A DNA stretch of 64,000 bases. Source: Marinospirillum sp035271045. GTDB lineage: Bacteria; Pseudomonadota; Gammaproteobacteria; Pseudomonadales; Halomonadaceae. Position numbers and translations under genes: made by a program. Below the pieces are notes generated by a model. The model was not told the origin of the DNA. It searched no databases and was given only the letters and a program-made list of their open reading frames with translations. Positions 1-8,110 of the stretch are shown here, one piece after another; the stretch's first letter is position 1; every line of letters begins with the position of its first letter. The DNA is taken from the NCBI RefSeq assembly GCF_035271045.1, contig NZ_DATESC010000024.1, positions 1 to 64,000 on the forward strand. Reading direction: 5' to 3'.

Positions 1-231
1 GAATCAAAATTTGCTGCTGCGGTATCACTTGGCAGTAAGTTTCAGCTAGCTGGCACAACCTTGGCATTAAGTGCGTTTACTGGGCAAGGTGCGGGTGTTT
101 ATGCAGGCTGGGGCTATTTAGGTGCTGCAGGGGCTAATCAAGCGACCGATGTGATAGGTAAAGACCTTCGCACCATAGGCCGAGCCATTAGCAAGCTGCA
201 ACAAGCCAACCAATTAAAACACCTTGGCTGA
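1..231 (+). CDS. C-terminal fragment of an uncharacterised protein (cut by window edge)
   Basis: Frame 1 is open from the first base to a TGA at 229-231 and gives 76 residues. The fragment is rich in Ala and Gly, with a hydrophobic, membrane-like middle (LAGTTLALSAFTGQGAGVYAGW) and a charged helical tail ending in LKHLG. I recognise no family. The start lies outside the window, so size and function cannot be judged. Its last codons run directly into a transposase relic in another frame, so the present C-terminus may have been shaped by an insertion and deletion. It could be a real C-terminus or an already broken gene. Confidence 0.4.
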   Translation, partial: ESKFAAAVSLGSKFQLAGTTLALSAFTGQGAGVYAGWGYLGAAGANQATDVIGKDLRTIGRAISKLQQANQLKHLG

Positions 232-277
232 AAATGCGATACACCCCTTTGCCATTGGCCGCAAAAACTGGTTGTTT
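230..277 (+). mobile_element. IS66-type transposase relic
   Basis: In frame 2 these 16 codons read ENAIHPFAIGRKNWLF. This matches the highly conserved block near the C-terminus of IS66-family transposases (ENAIRPFxIGRKNWLF). The similarity stops abruptly on both sides. No inverted repeats or other IS66 genes are present. It is a decayed remnant, not a working element. Confidence 0.6.
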
Positions 278-325
278 GCTGAATATGCTCTACGCAACTG
301 TGCAGACCGTAGTTCCAGCTTTAAA

Positions 326-1810
326 CTAATCCATACAATCTATAAATATTTTTCTTATTACCTGTATAGCAAGTTCCATTTCTCGTTCGGTATAAGCTGC
401 AAATCCAAGCAAGAACCCTGCTTGTTTTGGTGTGGTGATGTACAGGCTAGACAAGCTGATTAGGGTAATACCCTGTTGTTTAGCTTGCTCGATAATCACG
501 TCCTCAAGAGTTTCATTTTTTAATACACAAGGCATTTGCATACCGCCTAAGGGCGGTAGAGGCTCGATAAAATCTTTTAAGTGTGTGCGCACAAGTTGCT
601 CAAGTGTGGTTAAGCGTTTGGCATAAACTTGCCGCATCTGCCGAATGTAAGCGCCAAAATGACCATTCTCGATAAAGCGTGCAAGGGTAAGCTGGGAAAT
701 TGTTGCGGTATGTCCGTCTTGCAACGTTCGCGCTGTGGTCATTGGAGCGACGAGCTGCGAGGGTAAAATCATATAGCCAATACGCACGCTAGGAAATAAG
801 GACTTGGTGAAAGTACCAATGTAAATAGTACGCTGGTAAGCGTCTAAACCTTGTACGCAGGCGGTTGGTTTTCCAGCGTAATGAAACTCACTGTCGTAAT
901 CATCTTCAATAATCCATGCTTGATTTTGTTCCGCCCATTCGATGAGTTCTAAGCGGCGCTCAAGTGATAATGTTGCGCCCGTGGGGTATTGATGTGAGGG
1001 CGTTAAAGAAAGAACTTTTGCGGATGAAGGATGCTGTTTTAATAAATCAACACGCATACCTTGCTGATCGACGGGTATAGGAATTGAAGTTAGCCCCGCT
1101 GCATTAAAGGCTTTACGTGCGCCTTGATACAGTGGATTCTCAGTAAAAATATTATCGCCCTCATCTAATAAAACCTGTGCACATAAGGCAATGGCTTGTT
1201 GTGAGCTGGTTAAAATCAAAATACGTTCAGGTGTGGCATGCGCGCCTCGCTCTAAATTTACATAGTGCGTAATGGCACGGCGCAGTTCTTTAGTACCTTG
1301 AGGATCACTATGTTGTAAGGCCTTGAATTGATAATCTCGAATAACTTGTCGCTCTAAGCGCGTCCAAAGTGACAGTGGAAACAGGCGTGTTTCGGGTATC
1401 CCTGGCGCAAAAGGCTGTGGTGTTAAAGCTTCTCTTACACCTTCATTGTTAAATATTTTCTGCCCTCGCTGGCTTAACTGAATACTTGTTTGCACGACAG
1501 GCCGAGCGGTTTTTTTACGCTTGGGCTTATGGAGTAACGGCACCTCTGCTACAAAGCTACCGCTGCCAACTTGGCGCTCAATAAAGCCTTCGGCATGCAA
1601 TAAACTGTAGGCATTTTCAATAGTATCGCGTGAAACATTCAGTGATAACGCTAACGCACGCGAAGCTGGTAAGGGATGATTCGCTGGTAATGCGCCATCA
1701 AGTATTAACTGACGTAATGCTCGCTGAATGCGTAAGTACAGTGGGTACTTTATATCGTTGGGTTGTATCAGTGCTGCTTTAACGGACTCAAGCTGAGAAT
1801 GCTTAAACAA
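326..1810 (-). CDS. MocR/PdxR-type GntR-family transcriptional regulator with aminotransferase-like domain
   Basis: The protein has 494 residues. Residues about 20-90 form a GntR winged helix (PASRALALSLNVSRDTIENAY, then VGSGSFV). The rest is a fold-type I aminotransferase domain, with IIEDDYDSEFHY and the PLP-lysine motif TFTKSLFPSVRIGY at about residue 330. MocR proteins sense PLP or amino compounds and usually control a neighbouring divergent gene. The start is TTG at 1810: an in-frame stop lies 15 bases upstream, no ATG is available, and GCAGG sits just before it. The gene is divergent from the BenE-type transporter, which is therefore its likely target, but the ligand is unknown. PdxR (control of PLP synthesis) is the other option, though no pdx gene is nearby. 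Confidence 0.85.
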   Translation of the reverse strand: MFKHSQLESVKAALIQPNDIKYPLYLRIQRALRQLILDGALPANHPLPASRALALSLNVSRDTIENAYSLLHAEGFIERQVGSGSFVAEVPLLHKPKRKKTARPVVQTSIQLSQRGQKIFNNEGVREALTPQPFAPGIPETRLFPLSLWTRLERQVIRDYQFKALQHSDPQGTKELRRAITHYVNLERGAHATPERILILTSSQQAIALCAQVLLDEGDNIFTENPLYQGARKAFNAAGLTSIPIPVDQQGMRVDLLKQHPSSAKVLSLTPSHQYPTGATLSLERRLELIEWAEQNQAWIIEDDYDSEFHYAGKPTACVQGLDAYQRTIYIGTFTKSLFPSVRIGYMILPSQLVAPMTTARTLQDGHTATISQLTLARFIENGHFGAYIRQMRQVYAKRLTTLEQLVRTHLKDFIEPLPPLGGMQMPCVLKNETLEDVIIEQAKQQGITLISLSSLYITTPKQAGFLLGFAAYTEREMELAIQVIRKIFIDCMD

Positions 1811-1929
1811 ATGGTATGCCTGCTATCTTAAAAATGGATGGTTACATCATGCCAAAGACGACGTATAAAACAACTCTTCTTCGTAGAATTTATGCGATTT
1901 AATGGAAAAGGTCATTAACAAGGTGGGTT

Positions 1930-3138
1930 ATGAGTACATCAGTCGTGCAAAAAAATAAATTAACAGAGTATTGGAACCCGGTGATTGCGGGGTTAGTTTC
2001 CGTGTTAGTGAATTATGGTGGAACTTTTATTTTAGTTTTTCAAGCAGCCAGTGTTGCTGGTTTAAGTCCAGAATTAACGGCTTCATGGGTATGGGCTGTT
2101 TCAATTGGCGTTGGTATTACAGGAATTATATTAAGTTGGCGCTATCGTGAGCCGATTATCACGGCTTGGTCAACACCAGCAGCTGCGTTCTTGGTTGTCG
2201 CTTTAGCTTCAACGCCTTATGAGCAAGCAGTTGGAGCTTATCTAATTTCTGCTTTGGCTTTTTTTGTGCTAGGGCTTTCGGGCTATTTTGAAAAAGTTAT
2301 TAAGTTAATTCCTGCGAGTATTGCATCGGGGTTATTAGCAGGGATTTTATTACAATTTGGTATCACTGCTTTCTCTAACATGACACTTGAGCCTGTCTTA
2401 GCAACGAGCTTAATTGTGGTTTACTTACTCTTGAAACGTGTGACTGCACGTTATGCCGTGGCGGGTATTTTAGTTCTGGGTTTAATACTTTTACTTCTTC
2501 AAGGTCGGGTTGATTTTTCAGGGGTTGAGCTACAGTTAGCCACTCCTGTGTTCACTTCGCCTGAATTTTCATGGCACGCCTTATTAAGTGTCGCGTTGCC
2601 ATTGTTTTTAATTACTTTAACAGGTCAGTATATGCCTGGAATGTTAGTACTTCGTAATGATGGCTTTACCACCAGTGCAAATCCCATTGTGGCATTGACA
2701 GGTTTGGGTTCATTTCTTATGGCACCTTTTGGTTCGCACGCTTTTAATATTGCAGCTATTACGGCGGCTATCTGTACCGGTAAAGAAGCCCATGAAGAGC
2801 CATCTAAACGGTGGGTTGCTGGTATCGCAGCAGGTGTGTTCTATATTTTAGTGGGTTTATTTGGTGTCGCTTTAGCGTCTGTGTTCATGGCGTTGCCAAG
2901 TGCATTTATTACAACACTAGCGGGCTTGGCGCTGCTTGGAACGATAGGTGGAAGTCTGACAAATGCCTTATCAGACGACAAAACGCGTGAAGCCGCATTA
3001 ATCACTTTTCTTGCTTCGGCTTCTAATATCCATTTATTGGGTATCGGTGGTGCTTTTTGGGGCTTATTAATTGGATTAATCGCTTATGCAGTACTTAATG
3101 GCCGCGTATTGGATAAATTATATAAAAGTACTATTTAA
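1930..3138 (+). CDS. BenE-family benzoate/H+ symporter-like transporter
   Basis: The 402-residue inner-membrane protein has about 12 hydrophobic segments and matches the BenE/YdcO family throughout (YWNPVIAGLVSVLVNYGGTF near the N-terminus, AWSTPAAAFLV, PFGSHAFNIAAITAAIC). BenE proteins import benzoate with protons. YdcO-type members have no proven substrate, and no benzoate catabolic genes are visible here, so the substrate is open. The ATG follows a good ribosome site (AAGGTGG). The gene is divergent from the MocR-type regulator across 119 bp, which suggests control by it. Confidence 0.82.
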   Translation: MSTSVVQKNKLTEYWNPVIAGLVSVLVNYGGTFILVFQAASVAGLSPELTASWVWAVSIGVGITGIILSWRYREPIITAWSTPAAAFLVVALASTPYEQAVGAYLISALAFFVLGLSGYFEKVIKLIPASIASGLLAGILLQFGITAFSNMTLEPVLATSLIVVYLLLKRVTARYAVAGILVLGLILLLLQGRVDFSGVELQLATPVFTSPEFSWHALLSVALPLFLITLTGQYMPGMLVLRNDGFTTSANPIVALTGLGSFLMAPFGSHAFNIAAITAAICTGKEAHEEPSKRWVAGIAAGVFYILVGLFGVALASVFMALPSAFITTLAGLALLGTIGGSLTNALSDDKTREAALITFLASASNIHLLGIGGAFWGLLIGLIAYAVLNGRVLDKLYKSTI

Positions 3139-3156
3139 AATATGTAGGAGCATACA

Positions 3157-3228
3157 GTGAAAAAACCTTTGATTATTTCAGTTGAAGCGGTAAGTATTGA
3201 TGATTATCAGCAGTGGTTAGTATTTTGA
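3157..3228 (+). pseudogene. Micro-ORF, possible truncated DUF2442-like remnant
   Basis: A GTG preceded by TAGGAG at 3145-3150 opens a 23-residue frame (MKKPLIISVEAVSIDDYQQW, then LVF). The ISVEAV-DDYQ pattern recalls the N-terminus of DUF2442 proteins, which bind ligands or DNA in small operons, but the rest of the domain is missing. It follows the transporter stop by 18 bp. It may be a relic or a translated small peptide, and the family match is weak. Confidence 0.25.
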
Positions 3229-3287
3229 TAGTAGTTAGCTGCTAACTTTGAGTGTAACGCTGAACTTTAATACATTAAGGTATTGCC

Positions 3288-4361
3288 ATGAAATATACAG
3301 AACTTTCCATTACAGATGGATGCGGCAAAGACTTTAAGCAGCTTTTAGGTACAGACTTGCCTATTATTCAAGCCCCTATGGCAGGGGTTCAGGGCAGTGC
3401 TTTGGCTATAGCAGTAAGTGAGGCGGGCGGTTTAGGTTCTTTGCCCTGCGCGATGTTAAGCCCTGAGCAGTTGGATTCTGAAATTAAGCTTATAAAAGTG
3501 GCCACAAGCCAGCCGGTTAATTTGAATTTTTTCTGCCACGCAATGCCTGCGCTTGATGAAAAGAAGCAAGCGGCTTGGCAAGCAAGGCTAAAACCTTACT
3601 TTGATGAGCTGGGCATAGAGGCGGATAGCTTGCCTGCTGGTACCAGCCGAACGCCTTTTAATCATGCTACGGCAGATTTACTTGAAGCTTATAAACCAGA
3701 AATTATTAGCTTTCATTTTGGCTTGCCCAGTAATGAGTTAATGGCACGCATAAAAGGCTGGGGTACTAAAGTTTTATCTACGGCTACAACGCTTAAAGAA
3801 GCTGTGTGGTTAGAAGCTCAGGGTGTTGATGCCATTATTGCGCAAGGTTTAGAAGCCGGTGGGCATCGAGGGATGTTTTTATCGGCTGATATAACCACGC
3901 AAGTTGGTTTGGCTGCTTTAGTGCCGCAAATTGTCAGCCAAGTAAAAGTACCAGTAATAGCTGCGGGTGGCATTGCTGATGCTAAGGGTGTACAGGCTGC
4001 TTTATTGCTGGGTGCGACAGCAGTACAAGTGGGTACTGCTTATTTGTTGTGTAATGAGGCTAACACCAGTCAGCTGCACCGTGCTGCTTTAAAAAGCATT
4101 CAAGCTGCACACACGGCACTCACCAATATATTTACGGGTAGGCCAGCTAGAGGTATCGTTAACCGCGCCATTAAAGAGTTGGGTTATATAAGCGAAACAG
4201 CACCGGATTTCCCTTATGCTTCCATTGAAATGGGTAAGTTGCGTTCTGCTGCTGAAAAGAATAACTCAGCTGATTTTTCACCCCTTTGGGCAGGGCAAAA
4301 CCCATCCGGCTGCAAAGAAATTTCGGCCGGTGAATTAACTAAGCAGTTAGCAGGGTTTTGA
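3288..4361 (+). CDS. Nitronate monooxygenase (2-nitropropane dioxygenase family)
   Basis: The 357-residue FMN protein has a TIM-barrel fold and oxidises alkyl nitronates such as propionate 3-nitronate, which protects central metabolism from that toxin. Visible family motifs are LPIIQAPMAGVQGS at the N-terminus, the EAGGHRG loop with the conserved catalytic His region, VPVIAAGGIAD, and GATAVQVGTAYLL for phosphate binding. FTGRPARGIVNR lies near the C-terminus. AAGG seven bases before the ATG supports the start. It stands alone, with a convergent acylase gene downstream. Confidence 0.88.
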   Translation: MKYTELSITDGCGKDFKQLLGTDLPIIQAPMAGVQGSALAIAVSEAGGLGSLPCAMLSPEQLDSEIKLIKVATSQPVNLNFFCHAMPALDEKKQAAWQARLKPYFDELGIEADSLPAGTSRTPFNHATADLLEAYKPEIISFHFGLPSNELMARIKGWGTKVLSTATTLKEAVWLEAQGVDAIIAQGLEAGGHRGMFLSADITTQVGLAALVPQIVSQVKVPVIAAGGIADAKGVQAALLLGATAVQVGTAYLLCNEANTSQLHRAALKSIQAAHTALTNIFTGRPARGIVNRAIKELGYISETAPDFPYASIEMGKLRSAAEKNNSADFSPLWAGQNPSGCKEISAGELTKQLAGF

Positions 4362-4410
4362 CTTTATCCGTGTTTATCTGTGTCAATCCGTGGCTTATTT
4401 CTAATTTAAA

Positions 4411-4433
4411 GCACTAGGGCACTAGGGCACTAG
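4411..4433. repeat. 8-bp tandem repeat (GCACTAGG, 2.9 copies)
   Basis: GCACTAGG is repeated almost three times head to tail between the convergent nitronate monooxygenase and acylase genes. The repeat encodes the last residues and stop codon (TAG) of the minus-strand acylase. The unit is not a multiple of three, so a change in copy number would alter only the extreme C-terminus. Confidence 0.85.
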
Positions 4434-6803
4434 CGTTAGCCTGCTTTGGGTATTCTGCTCGATATCTTTTTCAGCTAAGTGCTGTGGGTAGTAGCGCCCT
4501 TCACTATAAGCCTTGGCTTGGTCTGAATAGTGTTTATCAAACTTCACGCCGCTTTGCCCTACTGGGTTAATGCCTAAGGCTTGTTCGGGTGCAGCAAAAT
4601 CAATTAACCGGCGGGTTGATGGGCCGTATTCCACTGCCCAAGGTGCGCTACTGTAACCGCTTGATAAATTATTAGGTAACTCATGACCGCCGGGTGCAGC
4701 AAAGTTCCCCACATTAAATAGTTTATCTAAGGGTTTTTGTGCGCCTAAAGGGTGATTGTGCGTAAGTGTGTGCGCTTTACCCCATTGCCAATCGTCTAGC
4801 TTAGGGCCTAGTACTTTATTTAGGTGCTTTAAAGTTGCTTGCCAAGCTTGGCCGACTACTATTTGACGGGTTTGGTTGGTGCCGGTTTGCTGGTTATTCC
4901 ACCACGGTGAAGTGGGGTTGGCGACTAATAAGGGTAGAGCGCTGTCAATAATCCGCGTATTGAGCAGGTTATTAAAGGTTGCTTCACCTAATTCATCTAA
5001 AAAAGTGGCTGTTAATAGCTGGTAGGTAAATTCCGTAAATACCGTTGGTAAATAGCTGTTAGTTGGGAAGCTGCCTTGCCATTTTGCTAACTGGTTAATC
5101 AGTAGCGTTTCTTCTTTACTGCTGGCGCTGGCGTATAAATCGCCTAATAAGGGTTTAAGCAGGCGTGGTGCGTAGCCGCTTTGCTCACCTAGCTGTACGG
5201 CTTGGCTATTTTGGGTGTTCCATTTTATGTTGGGCTGACTAAGTTCTTTGATTAGTTGCTCGCCACGGTCGGCAAGGTTGTAGTAGCCAGGCAGTGGTAC
5301 TTGATTAGGTGAAGCCGGCAGGTAATTTGCAGAAACTATATAACCTCGTTCGGGATTTTCTTCTTGCGGGTTATCGCTAAAAGGGTAGAAGCCGTATTTT
5401 TTAGCTTGGTCAGTTTGGCTGTCGAGTATAAAAGCAGGCTGAGTGCTGGCATCACGAATCGGCATCTTACCTGCTGCCCACCAAGCAATGTCGCCTTCAG
5501 CATTAGCCCAAACCATATTTAACCCAGGGGCATGAATCTTACTGGCAGCTGCACGGGCTTTATTCAGCGTGTTAGCACGGTTGAAGTCGTAAAAAGCGTC
5601 TAAAATGGGGTTTTTGGTTTCTAAGAAAGCCCACCAGAGTGCAATGGGCGTGTCAGGGGTTTTTTCACCTAACGCAGCGTTAATGATGGGGCCAAAGTCT
5701 GAGCTATAAAGGGTTAGCTCTTCAGCTGCTTGGCCTTTTATGGCGATTAGCTCGGTATGACGGGTTAAATTATCCCAGTTAGGTGGCAGGGCGATTAGGT
5801 CTAAATCATCATTTTGAAACATAGTCAGCGACCAGCCAAATGCTTGGTTATGGCCTAGCAGTGCAAAAGGGTTGAGGGCTTGAAAATGCCCATACAATTC
5901 AAAGCTAGGTGTTTGTAGATGCGCTTCATACCAAACAGCCGGTACAGAAAAGCCGATATGTGGGTCGCCAGCTAACAGGGGTTTACCGCTTTGGGTTTTA
6001 CTACCCGCCATGACCCAAGCGTTACTGCCTTCAAACTGGGGCAGGCTGTGTTCAAACAGCGCTGCTTGGCTAACTTCGGCTAAAGCATTTAAACCCTGCC
6101 AATCGTTTGCTGTTAATTTGCTGCTACTTAGGGTGCTAGTGGCGTTAGTGGAAGAAGGTTCAGGGTAGGTGGCATCGCCTTGGCTAGGCGTGCTTAAATC
6201 AAAAATGCGTAAATAATCTTCGCCTAATTCATCACGAATATAAGTGAGCACTGGCTCGGTACGAAAAGCGGCGGCAAAACTGTAAGCTAAATAACCTGCC
6301 ACGCTGATGGTATCTTCGGCTGTAAAAGGGCGAGGAGAAATGCCTAATAAATCGAATTCTAGGGGTTTAGCGCGAGTAGCTTGGTACTGGTTAATGCCAT
6401 CTAAATAAGCATTTAAGCTTTGCATGGCTGGGCTGTTAGGGTCTAGCGTTTTTAAATAGCTTTTGGCGTGTTGGTGAAGGCGCAGGGTACGAAATAGGCG
6501 GTCGATTTTAACGGTTTTTTCGCCTAGTACTTCAGAAAGCTGGCCTTGGGCTAAGCGACGTACCATTTCCATTTGAAATAAACGGTCTTGGGCATGCACA
6601 TAACCCAGTGCACGGTAAGCATCTAGCTCGGTTGCTGCCTGAATATGCGGAACACCGCGTTCATCGTAATGAACACTGACCGCTTCGCTTAGCTGCTCTA
6701 GTTTTATTTCACCACTACGCTGGGGTAGCTTTTGCTGGATAAACCAATAGCCACCTAAAGCTATGGCAATTAGCAGCAGAGCAAAACTAAAAAAACGCTT
6801 CAT
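4422..6803 (-). CDS. Penicillin acylase / acyl-homoserine-lactone acylase family Ntn-hydrolase
   Basis: The 793-residue precursor belongs to the peptidase S45 family, whose members cut amide bonds in beta-lactams or acyl-homoserine lactones. The N-terminus (MKRFFSFALLLIAIALGGYW) is a signal peptide or anchor, so the mature enzyme should be periplasmic. An alpha chain (HIQAATELDAYRALGYVHAQDRLFQMEM) is followed by the autocleavage site EGSNAWV. Ser260 would be the N-terminal nucleophile of the beta chain. GDPHIGFSVP and the beta-chain AAPGGHELPNN segments are typical. It lies 22 bp behind dusA on the same strand, so they are probably co-transcribed. Substrate is not predictable; quorum quenching or antibiotic breakdown are both possible. 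Confidence 0.88.
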   Translation of the reverse strand: MKRFFSFALLLIAIALGGYWFIQQKLPQRSGEIKLEQLSEAVSVHYDERGVPHIQAATELDAYRALGYVHAQDRLFQMEMVRRLAQGQLSEVLGEKTVKIDRLFRTLRLHQHAKSYLKTLDPNSPAMQSLNAYLDGINQYQATRAKPLEFDLLGISPRPFTAEDTISVAGYLAYSFAAAFRTEPVLTYIRDELGEDYLRIFDLSTPSQGDATYPEPSSTNATSTLSSSKLTANDWQGLNALAEVSQAALFEHSLPQFEGSNAWVMAGSKTQSGKPLLAGDPHIGFSVPAVWYEAHLQTPSFELYGHFQALNPFALLGHNQAFGWSLTMFQNDDLDLIALPPNWDNLTRHTELIAIKGQAAEELTLYSSDFGPIINAALGEKTPDTPIALWWAFLETKNPILDAFYDFNRANTLNKARAAASKIHAPGLNMVWANAEGDIAWWAAGKMPIRDASTQPAFILDSQTDQAKKYGFYPFSDNPQEENPERGYIVSANYLPASPNQVPLPGYYNLADRGEQLIKELSQPNIKWNTQNSQAVQLGEQSGYAPRLLKPLLGDLYASASSKEETLLINQLAKWQGSFPTNSYLPTVFTEFTYQLLTATFLDELGEATFNNLLNTRIIDSALPLLVANPTSPWWNNQQTGTNQTRQIVVGQAWQATLKHLNKVLGPKLDDWQWGKAHTLTHNHPLGAQKPLDKLFNVGNFAAPGGHELPNNLSSGYSSAPWAVEYGPSTRRLIDFAAPEQALGINPVGQSGVKFDKHYSDQAKAYSEGRYYPQHLAEKDIEQNTQSRLTLVP

Positions 6804-6825
6804 GGGGTTTATTCCTTGTTTATTG

Positions 6826-7824
6826 CTAATTATTTTCTGGCACTTGTGCTAAGGCGTGTTCAATTAACTCTACGCCAGCACCGGCTAGGTGTGCGCCTTC
6901 GCTTAAAGTGCGTCTAAACAGCCTTGCGCCGACTACACCTTGAAAAACACCCAGCAGTGGACGAATCATGGGGTTCAGTCGGTCGCCTTGGCTTAAACGC
7001 TCTTCAACATAAGGCAAATAATTACGAATGGCTTGGTGTTGGGTTAGACCGTTATCTTTCGCACCATAGAACTGTTGATCGACTTGGGCAACCAGCCAAG
7101 GGTTATTCCAAATGGCTCGACCTAGCATCACGGAATCGACTTTTTCTAAGTGGGTTTTGCATTCTTCTAAGGTATTAATGCCGCCATTTATGGCAATGAC
7201 TAAATCGGGGTGTTGGGCTTTTAAGCGTTCTACACGGGCGTAGTTAAGGGGTGGTACTTCACGGTTTTGCTTGGGTGATAAACCTTTTAACCAAGCTTTT
7301 CTGGCATGCAGAATAAAAATTTCACAGCCTGCACTTTTTTGGTGCTGAATAAAGTTTTCTAAATCTGTGTCTTCGTCTTGGTCATCCACACCGATACGGC
7401 ATTTAATGGTAACGGGTAACGGTGTAGCAGACTGCATGGCTTGAATGCAGTCGCTAACCAAGTTGGGGCGTGCCATTAAACAAGCACCAATCAGGTTGTT
7501 TTGCACCCTATCGCTGGGGCAGCCAACGTTAAGATTGATTTCGTTATAACCCCATTTGGTTGCCAAAGCCGCACAACGCGCTAGGTCTTCAGGGTTACTG
7601 CCACCCAGTTGCAGTGCAATGGGGTGTTCTTCGGTAGAAAAATCTAAAAACCTGTGTGGGTCTTTACCGTGCAAAAGTGCGCCGGTGGTAATCATTTCTG
7701 TGTACATCAAGGTTTTGTTACTTAGCAGGCGTAAAAAATACCGAAAATGACGGTCGGTAACATCCAGCATGGGAGCTAAAGAAAAACGGGGGTAGGGTTG
7801 GTCACCCCAAAGCGGCAAAGGCAT
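6826..7824 (-). CDS. dusA: tRNA-dihydrouridine(20/20a) synthase
   Basis: The 332-residue flavoenzyme reduces uridines 20/20a in the tRNA D-loop, using NADPH and FMN. The barrel motifs are in order: SLAPMLDVTDRHFRYFLR, MYTEMI, and NLNVGCPSDRVQNN with the likely catalytic Cys102. KCRIGVDD, FILHARKAWLKGLSPKQNRE, AINGGI and VMLGRAIWNNPW follow. The length and the HARKAWLKGLSPK insert fit the DusA subfamily rather than DusB or DusC. It is transcribed with the downstream acylase. Confidence 0.95.
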   Translation of the reverse strand: MPLPLWGDQPYPRFSLAPMLDVTDRHFRYFLRLLSNKTLMYTEMITTGALLHGKDPHRFLDFSTEEHPIALQLGGSNPEDLARCAALATKWGYNEINLNVGCPSDRVQNNLIGACLMARPNLVSDCIQAMQSATPLPVTIKCRIGVDDQDEDTDLENFIQHQKSAGCEIFILHARKAWLKGLSPKQNREVPPLNYARVERLKAQHPDLVIAINGGINTLEECKTHLEKVDSVMLGRAIWNNPWLVAQVDQQFYGAKDNGLTQHQAIRNYLPYVEERLSQGDRLNPMIRPLLGVFQGVVGARLFRRTLSEGAHLAGAGVELIEHALAQVPENN

Positions 7825-8110
7825 AAGATTAAGATCACTAGCGAGTTAAAGTGGGTGAAGTGTAACCTTAGCAAGATAAAATGGCGACTCTTACAGGGGA
7901 GTAAGGTCGCCTAGGCATCGCAAGTGTGTATCTTAGGTGATAACAGCTAACTTCATACAAATTTGAGTGGCGATATTCTATATAAAAAACCGTTGTTGTG
8001 AAGGTGGTGTAATGTCACATAAATTGTCGGCAATGCACTCAGCGCAGGAATCTCTTATACTTGTTATCTGGGTTTTATTTTTATTTTCTTTGTCAGCAGG
8101 ATGAACACGC
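7825..8110. other. Divergent dusA/gltX intergenic region with an inverted repeat
   Basis: This 286-bp gap holds no convincing ORF. At 7883-7911 an imperfect hairpin pairs GGCGAC with GTCGCC, and inside it TTAC with GTAA. It has no T-run on either strand, so it is not a simple terminator. No promoter with good spacing was found for gltX. Confidence 0.45.

Noticed and set aside
224..463. A 79-codon plus-strand ORF at the left edge
   Set aside because: Only the first 16 or so codons match anything (IS66 transposase); the rest overlaps the 3' end of the MocR-type gene on the other strand and has no ribosome site. Treated as relic plus chance reading frame.
4362..4395. Spacer phrase with repeated ATCCGTG/ATCTGTG-like words
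   Set aside because: It looks like a degenerate simple repeat of about 10 bp and has no pairing or gene; too short and diverged to call a repeat family.
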